Assembly: GCF_014199625.1 (NCBI RefSeq) | Contig: NZ_JACHNY010000004.1 | Coordinates: 372,001-436,000, forward strand | Reading direction: 5' to 3' | Length of the DNA: 64,000 bases | Source: Sphingomonas abaci | GTDB taxonomy: Bacteria; Pseudomonadota; Alphaproteobacteria; Sphingomonadales; Sphingomonadaceae | Shown here: positions 18,204-27,413 of the stretch, piece by piece | Position numbering within the stretch: position 1 is the stretch's first letter | How the letters are laid out: each line of letters begins with the position of its first letter | Notes under the pieces: model-generated | Seen by the model: the letters and a program-made list of their open reading frames with translations, nothing else | The model's database searches: none | Told to the model about the DNA's origin: nothing | Program-made: the position numbers and the translations under genes

Positions 18204-18227
18204 GAAACGTAAAATACTTTATGTTTC
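18204..18227. promoter_or_regulatory. Palindromic operator candidate between marR-like gene and PKS operon
   Basis: Dyad GAAACGTAAA - 4 bases - TTTATGTTTC, matching its reverse complement at 20 of 24 positions, in a rare AT-rich patch midway between the divergent starts at 18066 and 18339. Size and symmetry fit a MarR dimer site. Confidence 0.6.
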
Positions 18228-18338
18228 ATAGTCTTGCTGCCAGTCACGTCCCGAGGTGGGTCATGCGTCCGTTCCCCTGCGCCGAGCGTTCCTTATGACG
18301 GCCCCGACGCCTTGATCCTTGCCAGTGAAAGACGGTGA

Positions 18339-19445
18339 TTGACCAGCGCCCTTCCCCTTCCCCCCTCCGCGTCACGAGGAACGACCGCCCATCTGCACGC
18401 GATCGGCACCGCCCATCCACCGCATGACGTCCATGCCGCCTTCCTGGCCTGGGCTGGTGGCCGGGTGAACGCGCGCGCGCGGCCGGTGTTCGAGCGGATG
18501 GCGGCGCGCGCCGGCATCGCGCGACGCTGGTCGGTGCTGGCGCCACTGGCGGGCGCGGCGGCGACGGCGGCGCCGGGTGCCTTCTATGCCGGTGACGCAC
18601 CCCCCGGCACCGCCCGGCGCATGGCCCTTTATGCCGAAGCCGCGCCCGAATTGGCGCTGCGCGCGGTCGCTGACCTCCGCGACAAGGTCGAGCTTCACGG
18701 CATCACCCATCTGGTCGTCGCCAGCTGCACCGGATTCGTCGCGCCGGGGCTGGACCAGATCGTCGCGCGTCGGCTCGGCCTGGCGCCCACGGTCGAGCGG
18801 CTGCTGATCGGTTTCATGGGCTGTTACGCGGCGGTGGTCGCGCTGCGCAGCGCCCGGCATATCGTCCGCTCGGATCCGCAGGCGCGGGTGCTGGTGATCT
18901 GTTGCGAACTGTCATCGCTCCACCTGCAGGACACCGACGACCTCGAATCGCTGCTGGCGATGCTCCAGTTCGGCGACGGCGCGGCGGCGGCATTGGTCAG
19001 CGCCGAGCCGGGCGGCTTCGCGCTTGGTCAGCCCTTCGCGGCGACCCTGCCGGACAGCGACTCGCTGATCCGCTGGACGATCACCGACCAGGGGTTCGCC
19101 ATGCATCTGTCGGGCGAGGTGCCGCGTCGCATCGCCCAGGCGCTGGGCGATGCGGATTTCCGCGCGGTGGTGACCCAGGGCCAGGCGCCGTCGGCGATCG
19201 ACGGCTGGGCGGTCCATGCCGGCGGCCGATCGATCCTGGATGCGGTGGAGACCAGCCTGTCGCTGCCCCCCGACGCGCTGGCCAGCGCGCGCGGCGTGCT
19301 GCACGACCATGGCAACATGTCCTCGGCGACGCTGATGTTCACGCTCGCCCGGATGCTCGAGGGCTCGCCGATCCGGCAGGGCGTCGCGCTCGCCTTCGGT
19401 CCCGGTCTCGCGGCGGAGGGGCTGGGTTTCCGGTCCGCGTCATGA
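18339..19445 (+). CDS. Type III polyketide synthase (chalcone synthase-like)
   Basis: Homodimeric iterative ketosynthase that extends an acyl-CoA starter with malonyl-CoA to make pyrones, resorcinols or phloroglucinols. The 368-residue protein has the catalytic triad: Cys162 in IGFMGCYAAV, His293 in WAVHAGGRSILDAVE and Asn326 in HDHGNMSSATLMF; the C-terminal GPG motif is AFGPGLAAEGLGF. TTG at 18339 is the only plausible start: the preceding in-frame codon is a stop and no ATG or GTG precedes the conserved start AHLHAIGTA. It is the first gene of a PKS-methyltransferase-oxidoreductase operon with 4-base overlaps. The product cannot be predicted. Confidence 0.93.
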   Translation: MTSALPLPPSASRGTTAHLHAIGTAHPPHDVHAAFLAWAGGRVNARARPVFERMAARAGIARRWSVLAPLAGAAATAAPGAFYAGDAPPGTARRMALYAEAAPELALRAVADLRDKVELHGITHLVVASCTGFVAPGLDQIVARRLGLAPTVERLLIGFMGCYAAVVALRSARHIVRSDPQARVLVICCELSSLHLQDTDDLESLLAMLQFGDGAAAALVSAEPGGFALGQPFAATLPDSDSLIRWTITDQGFAMHLSGEVPRRIAQALGDADFRAVVTQGQAPSAIDGWAVHAGGRSILDAVETSLSLPPDALASARGVLHDHGNMSSATLMFTLARMLEGSPIRQGVALAFGPGLAAEGLGFRSAS

Positions 19446-20122
19446 GCCTGCGGCATCGCGCCAATGGCCCGGAGCTGATGGACGCCGACGATCTCGACGC
19501 CGACATCTATGCCGCGGTCGTTGCCGATCTGGCGCGGGTCAACCGCGTGACGCTGGCGGCGCGGCCGACCCTGGCCTTTCTCGACCGGATCGCGCGGCCG
19601 GGAAAGCGGTTGCGGCTGCTCGATATCGGCTTCGGCGATGGCGACATGCTGCGGCGGATCGAGCATTGGGCGGCTCGGCGCGACGTGCCAGTCGAGCTGG
19701 TCGGCATCGACCTCAACCCACGCAGCGAGCGGGCGGCGCGCGCGCATACGCCCGCCCAATCGGCGATCCGCTACGTCACCGGCGACTATGCCGATATGGG
19801 TGGCGGCTGGGATGCGACGATCAGCAGTCTGGTCGCGCATCACATGGCCGAGGCCGAGCTGGTCGCCTTCCTGCGCTGGATGCAGGATCATGCCGGTGCC
19901 TGGCTGGTCAACGACCTGCACCGGCACGGCGTCGCCCATGCCGGCTGGCCGCTGCTGGCGCGACTGGCGCGCTGGCATCCGATCGTGCGCGCCGACGGAC
20001 ATCTGTCGATCGCCCGCAGCTTCCGCCCCGCGGAATGGCCGGTGCTGCTGGCGGCGGCGGGGATCGGCGACGCACGGGTCTACCGCGCCTTCCCGTTCCG
20101 CCTGTGCGTCGAGCGGCTGTGA
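19442..20122 (+). CDS. SAM-dependent methyltransferase of the PKS operon
   Basis: 226-residue class I methyltransferase with motif I LLDIGFGDGDML (about 59-70), an acidic SAM-ribose segment VGIDLNP, and a post-motif region ending in NDLHRHGVAHAGW. It overlaps the PKS stop by 4 bases and the oxidoreductase start by 4 bases, so it most likely tailors the PKS product by O- or C-methylation. It is a soluble class I enzyme, unlike the membrane ICMT-type methyltransferases of bpsAB or srsAB phenolic-lipid operons. Confidence 0.85.
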   Translation: MSLRHRANGPELMDADDLDADIYAAVVADLARVNRVTLAARPTLAFLDRIARPGKRLRLLDIGFGDGDMLRRIEHWAARRDVPVELVGIDLNPRSERAARAHTPAQSAIRYVTGDYADMGGGWDATISSLVAHHMAEAELVAFLRWMQDHAGAWLVNDLHRHGVAHAGWPLLARLARWHPIVRADGHLSIARSFRPAEWPVLLAAAGIGDARVYRAFPFRLCVERL

Positions 20123-21204
20123 ACGCGCCGTTGATCGTCGGTGGCGGGCCGGCGGGCGCGGCGGCGGCGATCGCGCTGGCGGAGGCGGGGATGCGCCCCG
20201 TCGTGCTGGAGCGCAGCCGCGACACGGGCGACGCGCTGTGCGGCGGCTTCCTGAGCTGGCGGTCGATCGAGACGCTGGAGCGGCTGGGGGTGACGGCGGA
20301 CCGGCTGAACCCGGCCCGCGTCCGACGCCTGCGCCTGTTCGCGGGCACGCGGATGCGCGAGGCCCCCTTGCCCCGCCCCGCGCTGGCGGTGTCGCGCCGC
20401 CGGCTCGATTCGCTGCTGCTTGCCCGCGCGGCCACCCGTGCCGGGGTGGAGCGCGGCGTCGCGGTGCGGGCCTGGACGGTGGACGGGGTGCGACTGGCGG
20501 ATGGCGCGATCCTGTCGCCGTCCACCCTGTTCCTGGCGACCGGCAAGCACGAGTTGCGTGGCCTCGCCCGGCCCGAATCGGCACGGGGGCGCGATCCGGC
20601 GGTGGGACTGCGGGTCCGCCTCGCCGCCGGGCCGATGCTCGATCGGCTGGTCGGCGACTCGATCGAGCTGCACCTGTTCGACGGCGGCTATGCCGGGCTG
20701 GTCCGGCAGGAGGATGGCAGCGCCAATCTGTGCCTGGCGGTGCGGCGATCGCGACTGACCGACGCCGGCGGTCCGCTGGCGCTGCTCCAGCGATGGAGCC
20801 GCGACTCGGGGCCGCTCGCGGAGCGGCTGGCGGCGATGGCGGCAACGCCCGCGATCGATGCGGTCGCCAACGTCCCCTATGGCTGGCGCGCGACGCGGAC
20901 CGGGCCGGGGCTGTTCCGGCTGGGCGATCAGGCGGGGGTGATCCCGTCGCTGGCGGGCGAGGGCATGGGGATCGCCCTGGCCAGCGGCCTGTCGGCGGCA
21001 GTGGCGCATTGCCGCGGCCAGTCGTCGCAAGATTGGCAAGCCGGGTTCGCCCGCCGGTCGCGCCGGCCGATCGGGCTGGCTGGCGCGATCTGGCACTTGG
21101 CGGAGCGGCCCGCGCTCGCCGCTTTGCTGGTCCGCGCCGGGCCGGTGTCGCTGATCGAGGCAGTGGCGCGCGCGACGCGGATCGCGCCGCCCCGCCAGGC
21201 CTGA
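20119..21204 (+). CDS. FAD-dependent oxidoreductase of the PKS operon
   Basis: 361-residue flavoprotein of the UbiH/geranylgeranyl-reductase superfamily. It starts with the FAD-binding [23 protein letters not shown] and has the second FAD motif [26 protein letters not shown]. It may hydroxylate or reduce the polyketide. GTG start at 20119 overlaps the methyltransferase stop. The C-terminal 60 residues (after about 300) are Arg/Ala-rich and hydrophobic. Third gene of the operon. Confidence 0.85.
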   Translation: MNAPLIVGGGPAGAAAAIALAEAGMRPVVLERSRDTGDALCGGFLSWRSIETLERLGVTADRLNPARVRRLRLFAGTRMREAPLPRPALAVSRRRLDSLLLARAATRAGVERGVAVRAWTVDGVRLADGAILSPSTLFLATGKHELRGLARPESARGRDPAVGLRVRLAAGPMLDRLVGDSIELHLFDGGYAGLVRQEDGSANLCLAVRRSRLTDAGGPLALLQRWSRDSGPLAERLAAMAATPAIDAVANVPYGWRATRTGPGLFRLGDQAGVIPSLAGEGMGIALASGLSAAVAHCRGQSSQDWQAGFARRSRRPIGLAGAIWHLAERPALAALLVRAGPVSLIEAVARATRIAPPRQA

Positions 21205-21253
21205 CGTCTGCCCCCGGCTTGACGCCCGCCCCCGGCCACCCGACATAATCGCC

Positions 21254-21652
21254 ATGGATCACCTGACCTTGACCGAAGCCGAGTGGCGCCAGCGGCTGAC
21301 CCCGGAACAATATCATGTGCTGCGCGAGGCGGGCACCGAGCGCGCCTTTGCCGGAGCGCTCAACGGCAACAAGGCGGACGGCGTCTATCAGTGCGCCGGT
21401 TGCGGTAACCCCTTGTTCGACAGCGCCGACAAATATGACAGCGGTTCGGGCTGGCCCAGCTTCACCCAGCCGATCGTGGCGGAAAGCGTGACCGACCATG
21501 CCGATCGCAGCCACGGCATGGTCCGCGTCGAGACCCGCTGCGCCCGGTGCGACGGCCATCTTGGCCATGTCTTTCCGGACGGCCCGCCGCCGACCGGCCT
21601 GCGCTATTGCATGAATTCGATCGCGCTCGACTTCCACCCGCGCGAGGATTGA
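21254..21652 (+). CDS. msrB: Peptide-methionine (R)-S-oxide reductase
   Basis: Repairs R-methionine sulfoxide in proteins. The 132-residue protein has two CxxC pairs for structural zinc (CAGCG and [12 protein letters not shown]), GSGWPSF, and the catalytic Cys in [11 protein letters not shown]. It starts 50 bases after the PKS operon and may be separate. Length is normal for a stand-alone MsrB. Confidence 0.95.
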   Translation: MDHLTLTEAEWRQRLTPEQYHVLREAGTERAFAGALNGNKADGVYQCAGCGNPLFDSADKYDSGSGWPSFTQPIVAESVTDHADRSHGMVRVETRCARCDGHLGHVFPDGPPPTGLRYCMNSIALDFHPRED

Positions 21653-21731
21653 GGATCGCGGCGGGGGAGCGGGGAGCGGACCCCTCTCCCCTTGTCGCCA
21701 TCATCGTTAACGCGTATCCGCAAGCGCGCCC

Positions 21732-23927
21732 ATGGCTACACAGCGTACCGCCCCCCGCTCGCCCCGCCGACAGCCCCCCCGCTCCCCCTGGCGTCGTCGC
21801 TTCCTCTTCGCACTCAAGCTGCTGATCGCCCTTACGGTGCTGGCGCTCGGCGCGCTGGCCATCGCGGTCTATGTCGCCCGGTCGCAGCTGCCGAGCTTCG
21901 ACGAGCTGAAATCCTCGCCCAACGGGCAGATGATCCGGGTCCATGCCTCGGACGGGTCGATCCTGGTGTCGCTGGGGCCGAGCTATGGCGAATGGCTGCC
22001 CTATGCGCAGATCCCGCAGGTGATGCGCGATGCGACCATCGCGGTCGAGGACCGTCGTTTCCGCGAGCATCCCGGCGTCGACCCGATCGGCATCGCCCGC
22101 TCGATCGAGGTGCGCCTGGAAAAGGGCCGCTGGCGGCAGGGCGGATCGACCATCACCCAGCAGATCACCCGCACCATCTTCCTGAACAACCAGAAGAAGT
22201 TCGGGCGTAAATTCCGCGAGGCGATCCTGGCGCTGGCGATGGAGTCGAAATTCTCCAAGGACCAGATCCTCGAGCTCTATCTCAACAAGGTCTATTATGG
22301 CGGCGGCGCGTACGGCATCGACGCGGCCAGCCGCAAGTTCTTCGGCCATGGCGCGCAGCATCTGAGCCTGGCCGAGGCGGCGGTGATCGCCGGCCTGGTC
22401 AAGGCGCCGTCCAACTATTCCCCCACCGCCGATGCCGCCGCCGCGGTCGGCCGCGCGGGCGTGGTCATCGAGCAGATGGTGCGCAACGGCTATATCAGCC
22501 AGGGCCAGGCCGATGCCGCCGATCCGGACGGGTTGAAGCTGGCCCCCGCCCCCGCGCAGAACAGCGCGCGCTATTTCACCGATTGGGCGCTGCCGCAGCT
22601 CGACACGCTGATCGACGAGACGCAGGCGCCGCTGGAGGTGTGGACGACGCTCGATCCGGCGATGCAGCGCGAGGCGGATGCGGCGGTCCGCGCCAACGTG
22701 CCCAAGGGGGCGCAGGGCGCGCTGGTCAGCCTGGACCGCGACGGCGCGGTGCGCGCGATGGTCGGCGGCACCGACTACGTCACCTCCATCTACAACCGCG
22801 CGACCCAGGCGGTGCGCCAGCCCGGCTCGGCCTTCAAACTGTTCGTCTATCTCGCCGCGCTGGAGGCGGGCCACAAGCCCGACGACACGATCGTCGACGG
22901 ACCGGTGACGATCGACGGCTGGAGCCCGCGCAACGACAGCCGGCACTTCAGCGGCAATGTGACGCTGCGCACCGCCTTCGCCTATTCGCTCAACACCGTG
23001 GCCGCGAAGCTGGGCCAGGAGGTCGGCTTCACCACCATCGCCGACATGGCGAAGCGGTTCGGCATCACCACGCCGGTCAACACCCATCCCTCGATGGTGC
23101 TGGGCACGTCGGACGTGCGGCTGATCGACATGACCCGCGCCTTCGCCAGCGTCGCGTCCAAGGGGGTGGCGGTCACCCCCTATGGCATCACCAAGGTGAC
23201 CGCGAACGGCGAGACGATCTACGCGCACGAGGTGGATCGCAGCCATGTGCTGGTCGCCCCCTATGTCGCCGCCGAGATGACCGACCTGCTCCAGACCGCG
23301 GTCAACACCGGCACCGGTCGCCAGGCCCAGATCGGCCGCCCGGTCGCGGGCAAGACCGGCACCACCACCTCGCAGAAGGACGGCTGGTTCCTGGGCTTCT
23401 CGTCCGGCCTGACCACCGGCGTGTGGATGGGCCGCGACGACGCCAAGCCGGTCGCCGGCCTGCACGGCGGCACCGCGCCGGCGCGCGCCTTCGCCGCCTT
23501 CATGCGTCCCGCCGTGGCCAGCCGGCCGATCGAACAGTTCGACACGCAGGTCACCCTGCCCGAATGGCAGCTCGAACCCGATGAGGAGAGCTATTACGGC
23601 CAGCCGGACAACGGCGTCTATGTCGACGAGAACGGCAACCCGGTCGACCAGCCGGCCGCCCCGCCCGCCGATGCGCCGGCGCCCGGCCCCGCCGGCACGG
23701 TACCGGCCGAGCCGACCGCCCCGGACGGGCCGCCCTCCCGCCCCTCGCCGCAGCAGCAGCTCGACGACCTGATCGACCGGGTCACCGGGGGACGCGAGCC
23801 GGGGGCGCCCGCCCAGGCGCAGCCGCGCCAGCCGCAGCCCCGCCCCCAGCCACGCGCGCCGGTCGAGTCGCCGCCATCCGACCGGTACGCGCCCGATCGC
23901 TATTCGGGCGAGCGGCCGAACCCGTGA
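21732..23927 (+). CDS. Class A penicillin-binding protein (PBP1A family)
   Basis: Bifunctional peptidoglycan glycosyltransferase/transpeptidase. The 731-residue protein has a basic cytosolic tail, a membrane anchor (about 27-50), a GT51 domain with catalytic Glu in AVEDRRFREHPGVDP and GGSTITQQ, and a transpeptidase domain with SXXK (QPGSAFKL), SXN (YSLNTVA) and KTG (AGKTGTTT). After residue 640 a Pro/Ala-rich, low-complexity tail of about 90 residues follows, probably periplasmic and disordered. Its end overlaps the convergent peptidase gene by 28 bases. Confidence 0.93.
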   Translation: MATQRTAPRSPRRQPPRSPWRRRFLFALKLLIALTVLALGALAIAVYVARSQLPSFDELKSSPNGQMIRVHASDGSILVSLGPSYGEWLPYAQIPQVMRDATIAVEDRRFREHPGVDPIGIARSIEVRLEKGRWRQGGSTITQQITRTIFLNNQKKFGRKFREAILALAMESKFSKDQILELYLNKVYYGGGAYGIDAASRKFFGHGAQHLSLAEAAVIAGLVKAPSNYSPTADAAAAVGRAGVVIEQMVRNGYISQGQADAADPDGLKLAPAPAQNSARYFTDWALPQLDTLIDETQAPLEVWTTLDPAMQREADAAVRANVPKGAQGALVSLDRDGAVRAMVGGTDYVTSIYNRATQAVRQPGSAFKLFVYLAALEAGHKPDDTIVDGPVTIDGWSPRNDSRHFSGNVTLRTAFAYSLNTVAAKLGQEVGFTTIADMAKRFGITTPVNTHPSMVLGTSDVRLIDMTRAFASVASKGVAVTPYGITKVTANGETIYAHEVDRSHVLVAPYVAAEMTDLLQTAVNTGTGRQAQIGRPVAGKTGTTTSQKDGWFLGFSSGLTTGVWMGRDDAKPVAGLHGGTAPARAFAAFMRPAVASRPIEQFDTQVTLPEWQLEPDEESYYGQPDNGVYVDENGNPVDQPAAPPADAPAPGPAGTVPAEPTAPDGPPSRPSPQQQLDDLIDRVTGGREPGAPAQAQPRQPQPRPQPRAPVESPPSDRYAPDRYSGERPNP

Positions 23928-24580
23928 AGCGATGCCCCGTGCGCGCGCAGCCAGTGCCGCGCCGGGGTCGGGTCCTCGCCATAGAGGCGCGCGACCAGCG
24001 CGTGGAAGGCGGGGCTGTGATCCATATGGACGCGGTGCGCGACCTCGTGCGCGACGGTGGCGCGGCGGACGAACCGCGGCGCCAGGATCAGCCGCCAGCT
24101 ATAGCGGATCGCCCCGTCCGACGCGCAACTGCCCCAACGCCCACGCGGATCGCCGATCGCGACCCGGCTGACGGTGACGCCGGCGCGGGCGGCGTAATAG
24201 CCGGTCTCCTCGTCCAGCAGGTCGAGCGCGCGCCGCTTCAGCCAGGCCTCGACCCGCCGGGGCAGCGTCTCCAGCGGCCCGGCGACGGACAGGGTCGCGC
24301 CGTCGAAGTCGAGCGTCCGCCGGGTCCCCTCGCCGCGCACGATGGTCACCGGCCGGTCGTCGATGGTCAGCACCAGCCCGATCGCGAAGGGCTGGCGCTC
24401 CGGCAGGCGCGCGCGCTGTTCGGCCAGCCAGTCCGCCTGTCCCTGCGCCCAGGCCAGCGCCGGCTTCAGCGCCGCGCGGGCCGGCAGCACGAGGCGCGCC
24501 CGGCCGCTGACCCGGTCCAGCGTCAGCTTCAACCGGCGGGCGCGCGGGTTGCGCACCACCTCCAGCCCCTCGATCGTCAC
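23900..24580 (-). CDS. YgjP/DUF45-type zinc metallopeptidase-like protein
   Basis: 226-residue protein of the YgjP/WLM-like family. It has the C-terminal zinc signature ATVAHEVAHRVHMDHSPAFHALVARLYGEDP (HExxH plus a downstream His) and the family GDPRGRWGSCASDGAIRYSWRLILAP. An N-terminal beta-rich region precedes it. The substrate is unknown. It is the last gene of a minus-strand run with the YcgN and Sco genes (4-base overlap upstream). Confidence 0.85.
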   Translation of the reverse strand: MTIEGLEVVRNPRARRLKLTLDRVSGRARLVLPARAALKPALAWAQGQADWLAEQRARLPERQPFAIGLVLTIDDRPVTIVRGEGTRRTLDFDGATLSVAGPLETLPRRVEAWLKRRALDLLDEETGYYAARAGVTVSRVAIGDPRGRWGSCASDGAIRYSWRLILAPRFVRRATVAHEVAHRVHMDHSPAFHALVARLYGEDPTPARHWLRAHGASLHGFGRSPE

Positions 24581-25011
24581 AGCTCGCGGTCGAGCACGAC
24601 ATGGTCCTCCATGTCGCCGACATCATCCTCGCTGACCGTCCAGCCGCGCACCGACTGGCGCGCGGCATGGACCGACTCGCGGTCGCCCGACACCAGATAA
24701 TGCCAGTCCGGCAAGGGCTCGCCCGCCGCGCGCAAGCGATAGGCGCAGGTCGAGGGCAGCCAGTCGATCGCGCGGACGTTGCGCATCGTCAGCCGCACGC
24801 ATTCGGGCACATAGGCGTGGCGGTGCTTGTAGTCGGAGCAGAAGCCGGTGCGCCGGTCGAGCAGGCGGCAGGCGACATTGGTCGGCAGCACCTCGCCCGT
24901 CTCCTCATCCTCCAGCTTGTGGATGCAGCATTTGCCACAGCCGTCGCACAGCGCCTCCCATTCGGCGCGATCGAGCGTCTCGATCGGGCGTTCCCAGAAG
25001 CGGCCGCTCAT
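24577..25011 (-). CDS. YcgN/UPF0260 cysteine-cluster protein
   Basis: 144-residue protein of the YcgN family, with the N-terminal FWERPIETLDRAEWEALCDGCGKCC cluster and further Cys residues (CRLL, CSDY, CVRL, CAYRL), which suggest a zinc or Fe-S site. Function is not established. The ATG at 25011 overlaps the Sco gene stop (ATGA); a GTG at 25020 is an alternative. Confidence 0.88.
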   Translation of the reverse strand: MSGRFWERPIETLDRAEWEALCDGCGKCCIHKLEDEETGEVLPTNVACRLLDRRTGFCSDYKHRHAYVPECVRLTMRNVRAIDWLPSTCAYRLRAAGEPLPDWHYLVSGDRESVHAARQSVRGWTVSEDDVGDMEDHVVLDREL

Positions 25012-25616
25012 TTCACCCACCGCGCCAGCGCGTCCGCCACGGCGGTCGGCCCCTCGTCAGCGGGAATCAGCGCCACCGGCTTGTTGTCCGGGTCCATCAG
25101 ATAGGTCTGGCGGCTGTGATCCATCATGTAGCCGCCGCCGGGCGTGGTCTCGCCGCGCCTGGCATAGACCGCGAAGGCCTTCTCCGCCCGGGCGACCGCG
25201 TCGGTGCTGCCGGACAGACCGACCATGCGCGGATGGAAGGCGGCGACGAAGCGGCCGAGCACCGCCGGCGTGTCGCGCGCCGGGTCGATGGTGACGAAGA
25301 TCGGCACCACGCGCGCGGCACGGTACGGGTCCCGCTCGGCGAAGCGGCGCAGTCCCGCGCCGATCGCCTGCGCGTCGGTCGGGCAGACATCGGGGCAGAA
25401 GCTGTAGCCGAAATACATGATCCGCCACTGTCCGGCGAAGCTGCGGTCGGTGACGGTGCGGCCCTTGGCGTCGGTGAGCGCGAAGGGACCGCCGATCGCC
25501 GCGCCGGCCAGCGGCGGTGTATCGGCGGCGGTGGTGGACGTGTTCGTGGAGGCAGGGGACTGGCAGCCGGCCAGCGCCGGGCCGAACGCGAGTATCGCGA
25601 GGAAGCGCCTGTTCAT
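25008..25616 (-). CDS. Sco1/SenC copper chaperone lipoprotein
   Basis: Membrane-anchored thioredoxin-fold protein that delivers copper to the CuA site of cytochrome oxidase. The 202-residue precursor has a lipobox (LAGCQS, Cys18), the copper ligands CPDVC in YSFCPDVCPTDA, and the distal His in MDHSRQTYLMDPD. Start chosen at MNRRFLAIL (25616) to give the lipoprotein signal; the frame is open upstream. It is the first gene of a three-gene minus-strand operon. Confidence 0.9.
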   Translation of the reverse strand: MNRRFLAILAFGPALAGCQSPASTNTSTTAADTPPLAGAAIGGPFALTDAKGRTVTDRSFAGQWRIMYFGYSFCPDVCPTDAQAIGAGLRRFAERDPYRAARVVPIFVTIDPARDTPAVLGRFVAAFHPRMVGLSGSTDAVARAEKAFAVYARRGETTPGGGYMMDHSRQTYLMDPDNKPVALIPADEGPTAVADALARWVK

Positions 25617-25702
25617 GGTGACACCACCCTTGATCTGATAACCCCGGCCGCGCAAGCAGGGAGCGGAGTCGCATCCGCCCCGTTTCGGCCAAGGATCCTG
25701 CC

Positions 25703-26317
25703 ATGACGCGCCCATCCCTCCTTTCCGTCGCGCTCGCCGCGCTGGCCTGCGCCGCCATGCCGGTCGCCACCCCCGCGCGTGCCCAACAGCAGTCGGAAAG
25801 CTACAAGTTCCTCAATGCCATCCGCGAGGCCAAGGGCAATGACGTGATCGCCATGCTCGACCGGCCGGGCAGCAGCGTCGTCAACGCGCGCGACATCAGC
25901 ACCGGCGAGGGGGCGCTGCACATCGTCATCAAGCGCGGCGACGAGACCTATCTGCGCTATCTGCTGCAAAAGGGCGCCGACCCGAACCTGCGCGATGCCC
26001 AGGGCAATACGCCGCTGATCCTGGCGGTGCAGGCCGGGCAGCGCGACATGATCCCGATCCTGGCCGCGGCGAAGGCCAATCCCAACCTCGGCAACCAGTC
26101 GGGCGTGACGCCGCTGATCCTGGCGGTGCAGGGCCGCAGCATCGACATGGTGCGCCTGCTCCTCGCCGCCAAGGCCGATCCCGACCAGGCCGACATGATG
26201 GCCGGCCTGTCGGCGCGCGACTATGCCAACCAGGACACGCGCAGCACCGCCATCGCCAAGCTGTTCGCCGAGACGCCCAAAAAGGCGCGGCCGGCGGTGG
26301 CGGGGCCGAAATTCTGA
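25703..26317 (+). CDS. Exported ankyrin-repeat protein
   Basis: 204-residue precursor with a signal peptide (about 1-27, cleavage after ARAQ) and three to four ankyrin repeats (GEGALHIVIKRGDETYLRYLLQKGADPN, GNTPLILAVQAGQRDMIPILAAAKANPN, GVTPLILAVQGRSIDMVRLLLAAKADPD). Predicted periplasmic protein-protein binding; partner unknown. It is divergent from the Sco gene with an 86-bp shared region. Confidence 0.9.
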   Translation: MTRPSLLSVALAALACAAMPVATPARAQQQSESYKFLNAIREAKGNDVIAMLDRPGSSVVNARDISTGEGALHIVIKRGDETYLRYLLQKGADPNLRDAQGNTPLILAVQAGQRDMIPILAAAKANPNLGNQSGVTPLILAVQGRSIDMVRLLLAAKADPDQADMMAGLSARDYANQDTRSTAIAKLFAETPKKARPAVAGPKF

Positions 26318-26486
26318 TCGCCTGACCGACCGGCGGGCGCGGAACCCAGCCGGCCCCATTCCGCCATCCGGCGAAGCCGCCGGGGCCTGTCGCGCCGGCG
26401 CTGCCCTCTACGTTGCGCTCGTCGTCGCTGTGCGGGATGGCGGCTGGTCGGGCCGGGCGACGCGGGCGGGTCGCTCGTGCAGGAGC

Positions 26487-26619
26487 GGGATGTTGCGGCC
26501 TGGGGCGGCGAACAGCCCGTAGCTTGTGTCCCGGGGGGCGGGCTGCCTTCGGTCATCGGGGGACTAGACGATGGGGCGTCGGGCAGCGTCGCCCCCACAC
26601 CCCTTGCCTCCGCAAACCC
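26487..26619. ncRNA. Candidate structured RNA (rod-like) upstream of plsY
   Basis: In the 488-bp gap 26318-26805 no convincing gene is seen, but nested complementary arms form a long imperfect hairpin: GGG 26487-26489 with CCC 26617-26619, TTGCGG 26493-26498 with CCGCAA 26610-26615, GGGGCGGCG 26502-26510 with CGTCGCCCC 26587-26595, GCCCG 26515-26519 with CGGGC 26580-26584, GTCCC 26528-26532 with GGGAC 26560-26564. This resembles 6S-like rods. Strand and identity are unknown, and RNase P and SRP core motifs are absent. Confidence 0.35.
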
Positions 26620-26805
26620 ACCCGTGCCCTCGGCCTCCCGCGCCCTCAGTCCTGTGTCCCGAACCACCCGTCAGGAGAGCGGATCACGCCAGGCGACCTG
26701 CGCACCGGTCGCGTTTTCGCCGGGATGGTCAAGGGTGCGACCGATGTCGCCCGACATGGACAGGAACAGAGCGGGCACGCTATAGGGGCGGAACAAGGGG
26801 GAAGA

Positions 26806-27408
26806 GTGGTCACCGAAGTCCTCTGGATCGCACCGGCGCTCGCGCTGCTGATCGGCTATCTGTTCGGCTCCATCCCGTTCGGGGTGCTGCTCACCCGCAT
26901 GGCCGGGGCGGGCGACCTGCGCAGCATCGGCTCGGGCAATATCGGCGCCACCAACGTGCTGCGCACCGGCCGCAAGGGGCTGGCGGCGGCGACGCTGCTG
27001 CTCGACATGCTGAAGGCGGTGGCCGCGATCCTGATCGTCGAGCATCTCTATCCTGGTGAGGGTCAATTGGCGGCGCTGGGGGCGTTTCTGGGCCATTGCT
27101 ACCCGGTCTGGCTGCGCTTTCGCGGCGGCAAGGGGGTAGCGACGCTGATGGGCATCGTGGTCGCGCTCCACTGGCCCTCGGGGCTGGTGTTCGCCGCCAT
27201 GTGGCTGGGGATGCTGGCGGCGTTGCGCATCTCCTCGGTCGCGGGGATGCTGGCGGCGGTCAGCGCCCCGGTGTCCGCCGCTCTGTTCGGCCGATTCGAC
27301 CTGGTCGTGCTGCTCCTGGCGCTGGCGCTGATCGTGCTGTGGAAGCACGGCGCGAATATCGAGCGCCTGCTCGCCGGCACCGAACCACGCATCGGTCGCA
27401 AGGGCTGA
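26806..27408 (+). CDS. plsY: Glycerol-3-phosphate acyltransferase (acyl-phosphate dependent)
   Basis: Inner-membrane enzyme that acylates glycerol-3-phosphate from acyl-phosphate, first step of phospholipid synthesis. The 200-residue protein has about five membrane segments and three conserved motifs: SIPFGVLLTR, RSIGSGNIGATNVLRTG and FLGHCYPVWLRFRGGKGVATLMG. GTG at 26806 with GGGGGAAGA upstream is the preferred start; the frame is open far upstream through the structured region. It is followed 5 bases later by dprA. Confidence 0.93.
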   Translation: MVTEVLWIAPALALLIGYLFGSIPFGVLLTRMAGAGDLRSIGSGNIGATNVLRTGRKGLAAATLLLDMLKAVAAILIVEHLYPGEGQLAALGAFLGHCYPVWLRFRGGKGVATLMGIVVALHWPSGLVFAAMWLGMLAALRISSVAGMLAAVSAPVSAALFGRFDLVVLLLALALIVLWKHGANIERLLAGTEPRIGRKG

Positions 27409-27413
27409 GCCGC

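Noticed and set aside
19028..21637. Long minus-strand ORF (869 codons) opposite the PKS operon
   Set aside because: The plus-strand genes carry catalytic motifs; the minus translation has no domain pattern.
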